Assembly (NCBI RefSeq): GCF_032594355.1
Contig: NZ_CP131061.1
Location: forward strand, 62,001-126,000
Direction of reading: 5' to 3'
Source of the DNA: Methanolapillus ohkumae
GTDB lineage: Archaea > Halobacteriota > Methanosarcinia > Methanosarcinales > Methanosarcinaceae
Length of the DNA stretch: 64,000 nucleotides
Both the position numbers and the translations under genes were made by a program. Below, in pieces: positions 44,893 to 54,406 of this stretch. The notes below the pieces were generated by a model that had not been told where the DNA came from, did not search any database, and saw only the letters and a program-made list of their open reading frames with translations. Every line of letters begins with the position of its first letter. Positions within the stretch are counted from its first letter, which is position 1.

Positions 44893-47160
44893 TCAAATAA
44901 AATTCCCCTTCCCCCCGCTCTCTTCTTCTTGAATTAACAACCCCAAATCCGGGCAATACCGTCTCTTAATCACATAAACCGATTTATCCAAATACTTCTC
45001 CCCGTTTTTCGCCAAATACGAAAAATAATCCTTTTCAATCCCGCCGTTTTTAAGCATTCCCAAAAAACGCGGCTCGGAAACTTGAATCAATAACCCGTTT
45101 GCTTGGACAAATTGCCAACCATCCAAATATTCCTGATATTTTTCCCGGCAACCGGCCGGCAAAACCCGAACCCCTTTGAATTGTTCATAGTACCGGTCTT
45201 CGCTTTCCGGACTGTATTTTAAAGGAGATAACTCTTTAAAAACAGAATGTCGAAGGAAGGCGATGGTATCATCAAATATTTTCTGTTCTTTATCGTTCCA
45301 ACCCGGATAGACAAAATCCATCATTTTTTGAAGTTCTTTTTCTTTCACAAGGCCGGCACATTCCCGTTCGATATTTTCAAGAACGATTCGTGTCCGCACG
45401 ATTTCTTCTTCCGGATAAATAAACGCATCATTTTTGTTACGCTCACAAAAGACAAAACAATCACAAATTCCTTTCTCACGCCGCCGGTTCACACGGCCAA
45501 AACGCTGGATCAGCGCGTCAAGAGGGGCAGGTTCTGAAAATATCACGTCAAAATCAATGTCCAAACTCACCTCAATCGCTTGAGTTCCAACCAAAAGCCT
45601 TGTGGAGTCTTTCTTGAGCAATTCTTCTTTTTTAAACCGGTCCTCGGAATTGAAGGAACCATGCAGCAAAATCTTGTTCTTTGAAGTCAGATTTTTGTAA
45701 ACATTTTGAGATTCCGCAACGGTGTTACAAACAACCAGTACGCGTTTGCCGGCATCCAAATGCTCTTGGATGATTTCCAAATGGTCTCCTAACCGTCCTT
45801 CCAACAATTTAATGCGGTGACGGTTGAATCGGTCATAAAGAGAATCTTTTGCTTGAACAAATGAATAATTACCAATGACTTTCTCAATTTCCTTTTTCAT
45901 AAAAGCCGGCAAGGTCGCTGTCATAATGAGTACTTTTGCGTTGAGTTTCTGGGTGACAAATTCCAGCAACACAACAATTTGAGCAAATACATTCGGATCA
46001 TAAGCATGGATTTCATCAAAAATCAAATAACTGCCGGAAAGCTCAAAAACCCCTTTCTCAAACCCTTTAATGCCAAAAAAATACTTCAGAAGCTGAAACG
46101 GCGTCACAATTTTGACGGGTGTTACCAGCGTTTTAAATTGTTCCAAAAGTTGTTGTTTTTTTGTTTCATCAATTTTTAATTTTTCAGAATCTTCCGAGAA
46201 TTTTTGCTCCAAATATTCTTCCAATTTCCCGTGAATCATCCCCACTTTATCCGATGATTCTATTTTTTGATTCAAACGCTCAAACATAGCGTTGATCGAC
46301 GCCGTAAACGGGAGGATATAGTACACACGACCCTGACCAAAATGATCCATTTGGTTTTTCAACCATAAAAAAGCCGCTTCCGTTTTTCCGGAACCGGTCG
46401 GAGCATTCAAAATAGCATTTCCCAAAACCATTGAACAATCGGTCTGATGAGAATAAGGCGTATTTATTTTGCATAAATTGTCGAAATCACACGCATTCAT
46501 TAAATTCAATTTTCGAATGCCGGCCGATGCCAAATGGTCACACTGTTTGACCGCTCCGGTCAATAACATTTTCATGAGAAAATCATCCGATTCGGAATTT
46601 AATTCTTGCGTTTGGACTTTATAATTTCGAATCAGTTCATAAATATCAACGGAATCCGCTGGCGAATTTGAAGAAAAACAGATCGAATAATGATTTAATA
46701 AAGCAGAAACTTGTTTGAAATTGATTTTATCGAATTCATTTTTAAACGGAATTCTGACATTAAAAATAGAATCTGTCATTGAATCTTCGGGACTTTGATA
46801 GTCTTTTGAAACAAGGCCAAACAGATTGTCCAAATCTTTGTGGTGTCCGGCAACGGAAAAAGAAATGTAATCTTTTTGTTCTTCCGGCAAAGCCAAATTC
46901 CAAACAAAAGGAAGAGAAAACAATTCATGGCGTTGCAAATGCCAATCATTCTTCCGTTTTTGCAATAATTTTTGAAATTCCGGATGGGACTTTCCCAAAT
47001 CATGACAAATCATGGAAACCGCAAGCATCTCCCAAAAATCATCTTTGTTTTCAAGGGGAATATTTGGAATTAATTGCTTCAACTGTTCCTGAATATTCAA
47101 ACAATCATCAATATGTTCTCTCAAAGAGATTTCGGGATTTGATTTAGCCAATAGATTCAT
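44893..47160 (-). CDS. cas3: Cas3 helicase-nuclease (type I-B)
   Basis: 755 residues. The N-terminal HD nuclease domain has SMICHDLGKSHPEF (His53-Asp54) and SVAGHHKDLD (His106-His107). The SF2 helicase domain has ILNAPTGSGKTEAAF (Walker A, 256-260), YLIFDEIHAYD, VLIMTATLP and VGTQAIEVSLDIDFD with IQRFGRVNRR. It degrades DNA bound by the Cascade complex encoded just upstream (cas8-cas7-cas5). All catalytic motifs appear intact. Ends in TGA. Confidence 0.95.
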   Translation of the reverse strand: MNLLAKSNPEISLREHIDDCLNIQEQLKQLIPNIPLENKDDFWEMLAVSMICHDLGKSHPEFQKLLQKRKNDWHLQRHELFSLPFVWNLALPEEQKDYISFSVAGHHKDLDNLFGLVSKDYQSPEDSMTDSIFNVRIPFKNEFDKINFKQVSALLNHYSICFSSNSPADSVDIYELIRNYKVQTQELNSESDDFLMKMLLTGAVKQCDHLASAGIRKLNLMNACDFDNLCKINTPYSHQTDCSMVLGNAILNAPTGSGKTEAAFLWLKNQMDHFGQGRVYYILPFTASINAMFERLNQKIESSDKVGMIHGKLEEYLEQKFSEDSEKLKIDETKKQQLLEQFKTLVTPVKIVTPFQLLKYFFGIKGFEKGVFELSGSYLIFDEIHAYDPNVFAQIVVLLEFVTQKLNAKVLIMTATLPAFMKKEIEKVIGNYSFVQAKDSLYDRFNRHRIKLLEGRLGDHLEIIQEHLDAGKRVLVVCNTVAESQNVYKNLTSKNKILLHGSFNSEDRFKKEELLKKDSTRLLVGTQAIEVSLDIDFDVIFSEPAPLDALIQRFGRVNRRREKGICDCFVFCERNKNDAFIYPEEEIVRTRIVLENIERECAGLVKEKELQKMMDFVYPGWNDKEQKIFDDTIAFLRHSVFKELSPLKYSPESEDRYYEQFKGVRVLPAGCREKYQEYLDGWQFVQANGLLIQVSEPRFLGMLKNGGIEKDYFSYLAKNGEKYLDKSVYVIKRRYCPDLGLLIQEEESGGKGNFI

Positions 47161-47211
47161 TTTAATCTATACTTTTTAATCAATCTATACTTTTTAATTC
47201 TAATTCAATTT

Positions 47212-47889
47212 TTAATCCATATTTTTGAAATTTAAATCATGGAAATAAATATCGATTTCCTGTCCATCAATCGTATCTGTAAAAGCTTTCAGTGATGTTT
47301 TGGATGTTTTTGCGTTGAATGGAATGACAGAATAAGCCAGTGTCCCAATGTTTCGTCTTGGAACGGTATCGGTAAAATATTGTGGAAGAGGCTGAATTAA
47401 TCCCGGCAAAAAGTTTCCTTTAAACGGGACAATTTGTCCTTTAATGTTTGTTGCATTTGTTTTTTCCGTTAATTCAACTTCTTCGATTTGCTCGACCGTT
47501 GCCAAATCTCCGCTTCTTCCAAGGAGAAGAGAATAATACGGGTTTTTCAAATAATCCACAATCTGTGGGTCATTTGTGTAAATGAACAACCGGCAGTTGA
47601 ACAAAAATTCCCGGTTCATCACATTGGATTTTGGAGAATTGATCGGATATCCTTTGTCATGAAGTTCATATTGATAGATTGTCTCAAGATCGACGGCCTT
47701 TGCTTCATATTCAAAATAGTACCCGAGCTTCAGCTGCGCGTAATGAATATATTTTCCGGCCGCAGCGTTAATTAACCCCAAAACTGTGCTGATTGGCGGA
47801 ACATCCAGGGTCGGCTGCCTTCCGGAAATCAAATTCGGATACCGAAAACCAGCCGTCCACGAGCTGATTTTTATGCGATATTGCTTCAT
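47212..47889 (-). CDS. cas5: Cascade subunit Cas5 (type I-B)
   Basis: 225 residues. The Cas5 opening YRIKISSWTAGFRYPNLISG with VPPISTVLGLINAAAGKYI is clear, and GRSGDLATVEQIEEVEL follows. It binds the ATTGAAAG-type 5' handle of the crRNA. Its ATG abuts the cas7 stop. Ends in TAA. Confidence 0.9.
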   Translation of the reverse strand: MKQYRIKISSWTAGFRYPNLISGRQPTLDVPPISTVLGLINAAAGKYIHYAQLKLGYYFEYEAKAVDLETIYQYELHDKGYPINSPKSNVMNREFLFNCRLFIYTNDPQIVDYLKNPYYSLLLGRSGDLATVEQIEEVELTEKTNATNIKGQIVPFKGNFLPGLIQPLPQYFTDTVPRRNIGTLAYSVIPFNAKTSKTSLKAFTDTIDGQEIDIYFHDLNFKNMD

Positions 47890-48957
47890 TTATTCCACTT
47901 GTTTTTTCAATTGTTCACAATATTTGTCAATCGCTTCATTCACCGGCGAAATTTCAATCATATCGAATTCATCTTTCAATGATTTTAATTCGGATTGATA
48001 ATCTTCAAAAAATCCGCTTCGGGTTCCAATAAAAATCTTGCCGACAAAAGTTTCCTGATAGTCCTTAATAATTTCACGGATTCCGGCAATGTTTAATTCA
48101 AATTGTTCATCTTTGTCCCCGGACGTTTTAACAACCCCGGAAAACGGATGGTTGCCGGTTTTGGTGGTGGCCAAGATGATGAATTTCGGTGTCACATCTC
48201 CCATATTGTTGGTCTGCATCGCGCCGCCGGAAATGTATTTTAATGCTGAGATCGTCTCCAAGATTCTTTTTTCGCGAATTTCTTTGGGGAGCTGAATTAA
48301 TTTTGCAGGCTTTCCGTCACTGTTTTTGACATACGGATCTTCTGTCTCCTTGCAACCCTTTCCCAACGCTTCTTTTTTGAGTTGTTCAGAAAGATTTACA
48401 TATCCGGTCTTGTTGTAATTTGAAAAAGCACCAACCATATTCAAATCCAAACTAAACATCCCTTTCATAATCGCGCAATATTCTTGTTTGCTGTACGGGA
48501 CCGCATCCCCTTCTTGGCGGGACATACTGGACCAATTTTCCGCCGGATTGACCGACGTCACGGAAATGATGGCGGAGTTTTTCAGCGGTGAAATCCGGGT
48601 CACGGTCATGTTTGTGCTTTTGGTTTTGCCTTTGTCGTCGGTCACTTTTTCCGTCGCGGCCCGCATGTATCCGAAGACATCGTCGTCCGGATATTCGATC
48701 GGATTTGCATCCGTATAAGCGATTTTACTTTCTCGGGAAATCGGCGACATCACCCAATTCATATTTTTTTGAAGAGATTCACGCCACCAGTAGCGCCAGG
48801 CTTGACCGGAAACATAAACATATTTTCGGCCGTTTTTGAAAATTTGCTTTGTTGCAACCGCATTGTCAAAGTTACTTCTTTCATTTTTACCGGCATTGTT
48901 AAGTGCAACAACATCGACATCCAAAAGGATAAAACCTTGTGTTTTTAAATTTGCCAT
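47890..48957 (-). CDS. cas7: Cascade backbone Cas7 (Cst2/DevR type, I-B)
   Basis: 355 residues. It opens TQGFILLDVDVVALNNAGKN, continues NAVATKQIFKNGRKYVYVSG, then GQAWRYWWRESLQKN, the pattern of the DevR/Cst2 group. Coats the crRNA spacer as a helical filament. Directly followed by cas5. Ends in TAA. Confidence 0.92.
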   Translation of the reverse strand: MANLKTQGFILLDVDVVALNNAGKNERSNFDNAVATKQIFKNGRKYVYVSGQAWRYWWRESLQKNMNWVMSPISRESKIAYTDANPIEYPDDDVFGYMRAATEKVTDDKGKTKSTNMTVTRISPLKNSAIISVTSVNPAENWSSMSRQEGDAVPYSKQEYCAIMKGMFSLDLNMVGAFSNYNKTGYVNLSEQLKKEALGKGCKETEDPYVKNSDGKPAKLIQLPKEIREKRILETISALKYISGGAMQTNNMGDVTPKFIILATTKTGNHPFSGVVKTSGDKDEQFELNIAGIREIIKDYQETFVGKIFIGTRSGFFEDYQSELKSLKDEFDMIEISPVNEAIDKYCEQLKKQVE

Positions 48958-49023
48958 ACTTTTTCTTCCTGCTTTTTAATTTCAATAAACATATGAATTG
49001 AATTTTTATTAACTTTTGTTGTA

Positions 49024-50424
49024 TTATTCTTCCTCAGTTTCAAATCCTTCTTCGTCTGAGCTCTCGTCTTCGATTTCAATGGATAATTTCTGTTCGTGTA
49101 ATCTTTGATAAATTGCAATTAACAGCACATCACGCATTTCGCTCCAAGAGCTTGTGTCCGGGAACAAGTATTTTGTATACTCTTCCACCGTGACAATGGG
49201 TTCATCTTCCGGATTTTTTTCATAATTTTTTGACACAACATCTCTAATGATAAAGCGGCGGAGGTTGTATCCGGACTTGGCGCTATTTAATGTTTTAATG
49301 ACTTTTTTGATTTGGTCCGCATCATTCATTTTAAAAATAAGGTCGGCCATTTGATCTATTTTATTCACGGTTTCTATTTTCATATTTCTGATTCCAACCT
49401 GGTATGTTTTTACAATTTCAAAGTCAAATTGTTTTTCGATACACCATAACCTTATTTCTCGGAGAATGGATTGGTCGTTGATTAATTTCGTATATATCCG
49501 GTTACTCCAGAATTGGTAATCTTTTTCACCAATTTTTTGTTCTTCCTTCTTGGTTGCCCATTCAATTTCATTTGTTTCCGGATTGAATTTTGCTCCCTTG
49601 TACTCCTTGTTGTTGAAATAATACGAGGAAACAAATCTGTTCCATTGAGATTTATACTTTGAGTTTTGAGTGAAATTATAAAATTCAAATAAAATCGACG
49701 GAATCAAATAAATTTTAACTTCGGGCGTCGCTCCGAAATTTGTGAAATGGTATAATGTCAAGGAACTGCTGCTTTTCTGTGCTTTTTTATCCGCAACGGC
49801 TTTATCGATAAACCGAAACAAGGCAGTTCCCGGAGACCGGCAGTCAGATTTTAAAATTCCTTCTGATATATTCGCACCAATATTTGACAAATTTTTGGAT
49901 ACTTTATCTTGGGTAAAAAATCGGGTTAATTCATTGTCGCTGCTCTGAATGACTGCAATTCTTCCTTGCAATAATTCGCAGGCGATCGGGACAAAATGAA
50001 ACCGAATTATGGCTTCCTTGGAGAGCATAATTCCGGGTTCAAAGGTGTGATGAAAATTCACAAAAGTTCCGGATCCGGAAAGAATGGAATTATCACGACC
50101 GGCCGGATATAATTCTGTTTTTTCTCCGGTAATTCGGCAAAATCCAAACGTATGTGTTGCCGTTTTGTCTAAAAGAGATTGAAAATATTTGGCAGTCTCT
50201 TCTTTCTTTTTATCGGCTTTAAAAGCGGGTTGGGTTATTTTTGAATTTAAAAAAAAGGGATTAATTTTTGCATCCCATTTGTCAACATAAATATCAGTAA
50301 CCTTCGAAATGAGTCCCATGATATTTTCATTCGGATACCTTTTGGCAAATTCTTCAATCGCATATCCGCCGATATCTGCGAAAGGGTCTCCGGTGGGAAC
50401 AATATATTTTTCGATTTCATTCAT
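49024..50424 (-). CDS. cas8: Cascade large subunit Cas8 (Cst1 type, I-B)
   Basis: 466 residues. The N-terminal TGDPFADIGGYAIEEFAKRY is typical of Cst1-group Cas8 proteins, which recognise the PAM. GFCRITGEKTELYPAGRD looks like the zinc-finger region, although only one Cys is left here. The C-terminus is very acidic (EDESSDEEGFETEEE). First gene of the cas series, which runs without opposing genes down to cas2. Ends in TAA. Confidence 0.85.
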   Translation of the reverse strand: MNEIEKYIVPTGDPFADIGGYAIEEFAKRYPNENIMGLISKVTDIYVDKWDAKINPFFLNSKITQPAFKADKKKEETAKYFQSLLDKTATHTFGFCRITGEKTELYPAGRDNSILSGSGTFVNFHHTFEPGIMLSKEAIIRFHFVPIACELLQGRIAVIQSSDNELTRFFTQDKVSKNLSNIGANISEGILKSDCRSPGTALFRFIDKAVADKKAQKSSSSLTLYHFTNFGATPEVKIYLIPSILFEFYNFTQNSKYKSQWNRFVSSYYFNNKEYKGAKFNPETNEIEWATKKEEQKIGEKDYQFWSNRIYTKLINDQSILREIRLWCIEKQFDFEIVKTYQVGIRNMKIETVNKIDQMADLIFKMNDADQIKKVIKTLNSAKSGYNLRRFIIRDVVSKNYEKNPEDEPIVTVEEYTKYLFPDTSSWSEMRDVLLIAIYQRLHEQKLSIEIEDESSDEEGFETEEE

Positions 50425-50592
50425 ATGGTTCTAAAATAATTTCAAACATATAAATATTATTCGTTGACATCTTCTAAAATAAAATAATATATCCCTCTCT
50501 TATTATAGAAATGTTATATTTTTATTTTTAAAATCTAAAAAAAATCCTCTCCTCAACCTTTAACTACTTCCACAGATTTAATAAAAGACCAA

Positions 50593-51699
50593 ATGTCCTT
50601 TAATTTCCCCAAATCCCCTCTTTTTTTGGCGCCGATGGCCGATGTGACCAACCCCGCTTTTCGAATGCTTTGCAACGAAAAGGGCGCCGACTTTACGTTT
50701 ACGGAAATGATCAACGCCGCCGGTTTTTTAAACGGCGAATCTTTTTCAAGAGAACGCGGAGTTTCTTTTGACCAAAAACCCTATGGCATCCAAATTGTAG
50801 GTCCCAATCCCGACATGATTCTTAAAACAGCGGTTGGCCTGGAAGAACAACTTCATCCGGCAGTCATCGACATCAATATGGGCTGTCCGTCCCCCAAGAT
50901 TCTCAAAGACAAATGCGGCGCCTATTTGCTCAACGACTCTACCCTTCCGGCCAAAATCATTGAGGCCGTTTGCAGCGGCATAAAAACCCCGGTGACGGCC
51001 AAAATCCGCATTTACCGGGAGGATAAAAAAACGATCCGGCTGGCAAAATCTATCGAAGATGCCGGTGCGCATTGGCTGACCGTTCACGGAAGAACGGCAG
51101 CGCAAGGGTATTCCGGAAAAGCGAACTGGGATGTTGTTCAAAAAATAAAAGAAGAATTATCCATTCCGGTTATTCTCAATGGCGATATTTTCACCCCCAA
51201 AGACCTCAACGCCGCCATAGGGACCGGATGCGACGGATTTATGATTGGAAGAAGCGCAATCGGAAATCCCGGAATCTTTTCAAAAATGAAAGAAGCACTC
51301 AAAAACGGAGGGGATGCCAAACCGGATCGTTTTAACACAACATCCAGTCGTTTTAATGCGGCAAGCAATTGTTTTGATGCGAACGGAAGCAATTTTGAAT
51401 TTGAACCGGATGATTTTACAGCGGTGTCCCACGAGGAATTCCGGCAAAGAATTTCGGATTTTAAAAGGTATTGTTTTCTTTTGGATCAACACCATATGTA
51501 TCCTCACGTTAACATCAAATCTCATGCCCAATGGTTTACAAAAGGACTTTCCCACTCCAAAGAAATGCGGCTTGAAATCAGCGGGCTCCAAAAAGAAACA
51601 CGTCTGAGACATTTGAATGATGAGGAAATCGGTGTTGGACGACAAGTGCTGGCAGGGCAAATTATCCAAGTTTTTGAAAATTATTTTGAAAAAATGTGA
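50593..51699 (+). CDS. dus: tRNA-dihydrouridine synthase with a simple-sequence insertion
   Basis: Reduces uridines in the tRNA D-loop with FMN. Typical blocks: SPLFLAPMADVTNPAFRMLC, IDINMGCPSPK (catalytic Cys98), TAKIRI, WLTVHGRTAAQGYSGKANWD, VILNGDIFTP, GCDGFMIGRSAIGNPGIF. Between the barrel and the helical tRNA-binding domain (residues ~238-270) lies an insertion of imperfect seven-residue units, RFNTTSS then RFNAASN then CFDANGS. This is similar in kind to the insertions in ThiL. 368 residues against about 320-330 in relatives. Ends in TGA. Confidence 0.9.
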   Translation: MSFNFPKSPLFLAPMADVTNPAFRMLCNEKGADFTFTEMINAAGFLNGESFSRERGVSFDQKPYGIQIVGPNPDMILKTAVGLEEQLHPAVIDINMGCPSPKILKDKCGAYLLNDSTLPAKIIEAVCSGIKTPVTAKIRIYREDKKTIRLAKSIEDAGAHWLTVHGRTAAQGYSGKANWDVVQKIKEELSIPVILNGDIFTPKDLNAAIGTGCDGFMIGRSAIGNPGIFSKMKEALKNGGDAKPDRFNTTSSRFNAASNCFDANGSNFEFEPDDFTAVSHEEFRQRISDFKRYCFLLDQHHMYPHVNIKSHAQWFTKGLSHSKEMRLEISGLQKETRLRHLNDEEIGVGRQVLAGQIIQVFENYFEKM

Positions 51700-51731
51700 T
51701 ATCAAATTGAAATTGATTCGGATAGAGTTCA

Positions 51732-51796
51732 GATTGAATTGATGGATTGAATTGATGGATGGAATTGATGGATTGAATTGATGGATTGAATTGATG
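51732..51796. repeat. 13-bp tandem repeat, 5 units
   Basis: Five units of GATTGAATTGATG (the third has GATGG), plus a partial sixth, starting 33 bp after the dus stop codon. Confidence 0.92.
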
Positions 51797-52127
51797 GATG
51801 AAATTCGGGACCGTTTGGATTGAAAATTGATGAAATGGTTGGAGCTCAATTTGATTGCAATTGTAAACCTTTTCCTTTTTTAAATTATTGTCCTTTTTTC
51901 ATAAAAAATTTATTATATTTTTCTTAACTCCATTCCTTAGCATCGTGTTTTTAATTATCGCTCCGACATCTTTATTTTATATGTAAACCGGAACCAAAAG
52001 CTTAATATGAAACGATAGAGTTTAGGATTTGTCATTATTATTAGTTAGTACAATTATGACAAAAAAGAGTTGCTTTTCAAAAGAGAGAGGAAGCTTCTTT
52101 TTGCAAAAAACGGATCCGTCAAAAACC

Positions 52128-52159
52128 AAAAAGCGTGCTTTTTGAGGTGTACGCTTTTT
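52128..52159. terminator. Hairpin in the dus-por gap
   Basis: Inverted 9-bp arms AAAAAGCGT and ACGCTTTTT around a 14-base loop. U-rich on both strands, so it could end transcripts from either side. Confidence 0.45.
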
Positions 52160-52358
52160 ACGAAAATCCGGGAATTTGTTTTCCCAATTCATATAATATT
52201 TTTGATGGCTTTTGCTGTGTTAAAAGACACTCTCTAAAAATGAAGATAAATCTCATCAAAATTTAAAAAACAACCTTTTAAACCATGAATCTAAAAAATA
52301 AAAAAACGGTCCTTAAAAACGATATTCTAAGCCAACTTAATCACTTAGAGGTTACCAA

Positions 52359-52913
52359 ATGAAAGAAATCAGAATTCACGGGCGTGGCGGACAGGGGTCT
52401 GTGACGGCCGCCGAACTCCTTTCCATTGCCGCTTTCAGCGATGGAAAATTTTCCCAGGCTTTTCCGGCCTTTGGCGTGGAAAGACGGGGCGCTCCCGTTC
52501 AGGCTTTTACGCGCCTGGATAACGCGCCGATTCGAATCAGAAGTCAAATTTATGAACCGGATTATGTGATTGTCCAAGACCCGACGCTTCTTGACGTCGT
52601 CAACGTGACCGGCGGCTTAAAGCCAACCGGCGCTCTTATTATCAATACTAAAGAAGCTCCAAGCGCTTTTAAACATTTGGACACCAAAGCCCGGATTTTA
52701 ACCGTCGACGCGACAAAAATCGCAATCGATATCATAGGTGTTCCGATTGTGAACACCGTTCTTCTCGGCGCATTTGCGGCCGCAACCGGCGAGGTGGCCG
52801 TTCCGTCCATCCAAGACGCCGTCAAAGAACGTTTTTCCGGTGAAGTCGGCAAAAAAAATGCCCAGGCCATCCAAGCCGCTTACGATGTGGTCCGACAGGA
52901 GATGGAACTATGA
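52359..52913 (+). CDS. porC: Pyruvate:ferredoxin oxidoreductase, gamma subunit
   Basis: 184 residues. EIRIHGRGGQGSVTAAELLS is the nucleotide/CoA-binding opening of the gamma subunit, followed by FPAFGVERRGAPVQAFTRLD. First gene of a four-gene operon. GAGGT six bases before the ATG. Ends in TGA overlapping the next ATG (ATGA). Confidence 0.94.
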   Translation: MKEIRIHGRGGQGSVTAAELLSIAAFSDGKFSQAFPAFGVERRGAPVQAFTRLDNAPIRIRSQIYEPDYVIVQDPTLLDVVNVTGGLKPTGALIINTKEAPSAFKHLDTKARILTVDATKIAIDIIGVPIVNTVLLGAFAAATGEVAVPSIQDAVKERFSGEVGKKNAQAIQAAYDVVRQEMEL

Positions 52914-53191
52914 AAATAACAATCGGTGCGGTCTGCGATCCCGGAACTGCCATGGAAAACAAAACCGGCGGCTGGCGGACATTTATGCCGGTATTTGATT
53001 ACGACAAATGCATCCGCTGCGCTATTTGCGAAGTCGCGTGTCCGGACATGTGCATTTATCCGGATCCGGTAACAGCGAACGACAAAGGAAAATGCTTATA
53101 CAAAGCCAATTATGATTATTGCAAAGGATGCGGCATTTGCGCAAACGAGTGCCCCAAAGACGTGATTACTATGACGCTGGAGGAGAAATAA
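52910..53191 (+). CDS. porD: Pyruvate:ferredoxin oxidoreductase, delta (ferredoxin) subunit
   Basis: 93 residues with two [4Fe-4S] motifs: CIRCAICEVACPDMC and CKGCGICANECP. It carries electrons from the thiamine diphosphate site to ferredoxin. Translationally coupled to porC; its TAA directly precedes porA. Confidence 0.95.
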   Translation: MKITIGAVCDPGTAMENKTGGWRTFMPVFDYDKCIRCAICEVACPDMCIYPDPVTANDKGKCLYKANYDYCKGCGICANECPKDVITMTLEEK

Positions 53192-54406
53192 ATGGCTGTC
53201 AACCCGAAAGATAAATCCAAAATGGTCGTCGTCGAAGGATCCTACGCGACCGCCCATGCCGCCAAAGTTTCCCGGCCTCAAGTGATTTCGGCGTATCCAA
53301 TCACGCCGCAGACCCACATTGTGGAAGACTTATCCAAAATGATGGCCGACGGCGAAATTCCGGACTGTGAATACATCAACGTCGAGTCGGAATTCTCTGC
53401 GATTTCCGCGCTTATCGGCGCGTCGGCAACCGGAGCCCGAACCTATTCGGCGACAACGTCGCAAGGTCTTCTTTTGATGCATGAGGCCCTCTTCAATGCG
53501 GCCGGAATGCGCCTTCCGATTGTGATGACGGTCGTGAACCGTGCGATTGGGGCTCCGATTAACATCTGGAACGACCAGCAAGATTCTCTGTCTCAGCGCG
53601 ATTGCGGCTGGATTCAAATTTATACCGAAGACACGCAGGAAGCGGCCGACACGGTTCTTCAAGCGTTTAAGATTGCGGAAGACAAAAATGTGCTCCTTCC
53701 GGTCATGGTTTGTATGGACGGATTCGTTTTGTCTCACGTGTACGAACCGGTCATTTTAATGGACCAAGCCGAAGCAGACAGATTTTTACCGCCGTTTGCG
53801 CCGGACAAATATTTGGACCCGAAAAATCCGATGTCTTTTGGAACGCTGGGCGACCCGTCGGTTTATACGGAATTCCGGTATTCGCAAGAGGAAGCCATGA
53901 AGCGGGCGCTTCCGCTGATTGAAAAAGCGGCAAAAGACTTTGAAAAAGTCACCGGCCGTTACCATGGTGGTCTTATTGACGAATACAAAATGGAAGATGC
54001 CGAAATTGTCATTGTTTCTTTCGGATCCATTCTTGGAACTATGAAAGATGTCGTGGATGCCTACCGCGCCCGTGGTGAAAAAGTCGGCATTTTAAAAGTC
54101 CGTGCGTTCCGTCCGTTCCCGACGGAGGCGATTAACAAAGCGCTTTCCAAAGCTAAAGCGATTGTTGTTGTTGAAAAGGACATTTCTCTTGGCCGCAACG
54201 AAGGAATTTTGTTTACGGAAATCAAAGCCGGCATGTACAACACATCCACTCGGATTCCGATGATTGGCTACATGGTTGGTCACGGCGGACGTGATGTGAA
54301 GCCGTCTCATATCGAAGAAATCATCGAGGAAACAAAAAAGGTCGCTAAGACTGGAAAAATTACGATTGAATCGCGTTTCAATGAAGTCAAGGAGGAGTTG
54401 TTATGA
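53192..54406 (+). CDS. porA: Pyruvate:ferredoxin oxidoreductase, alpha subunit
   Basis: 404 residues. VVEGSYATAHAAKVSRPQVI, AYPITPQTHIVEDL and ESEFSAISALIGASATGART are alpha-subunit blocks; the APINIWNDQQDSLSQRD stretch is typical of pyruvate-specific enzymes rather than 2-oxoglutarate ones. In methanogens the enzyme mainly makes pyruvate from acetyl-CoA and CO2. GGAGGAG precedes the ATG. Ends in TGA overlapping porB. Confidence 0.95.
   Translation: MAVNPKDKSKMVVVEGSYATAHAAKVSRPQVISAYPITPQTHIVEDLSKMMADGEIPDCEYINVESEFSAISALIGASATGARTYSATTSQGLLLMHEALFNAAGMRLPIVMTVVNRAIGAPINIWNDQQDSLSQRDCGWIQIYTEDTQEAADTVLQAFKIAEDKNVLLPVMVCMDGFVLSHVYEPVILMDQAEADRFLPPFAPDKYLDPKNPMSFGTLGDPSVYTEFRYSQEEAMKRALPLIEKAAKDFEKVTGRYHGGLIDEYKMEDAEIVIVSFGSILGTMKDVVDAYRARGEKVGILKVRAFRPFPTEAINKALSKAKAIVVVEKDISLGRNEGILFTEIKAGMYNTSTRIPMIGYMVGHGGRDVKPSHIEEIIEETKKVAKTGKITIESRFNEVKEELL

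Larger units (their letters stand above)
51700..52358. other. Intergenic region upstream of the por operon
   Basis: No gene seen. It holds a 13-bp tandem repeat directly after dus and a hairpin at 52128-52159; the last 200 bp should contain the por promoter. Confidence 0.5.
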
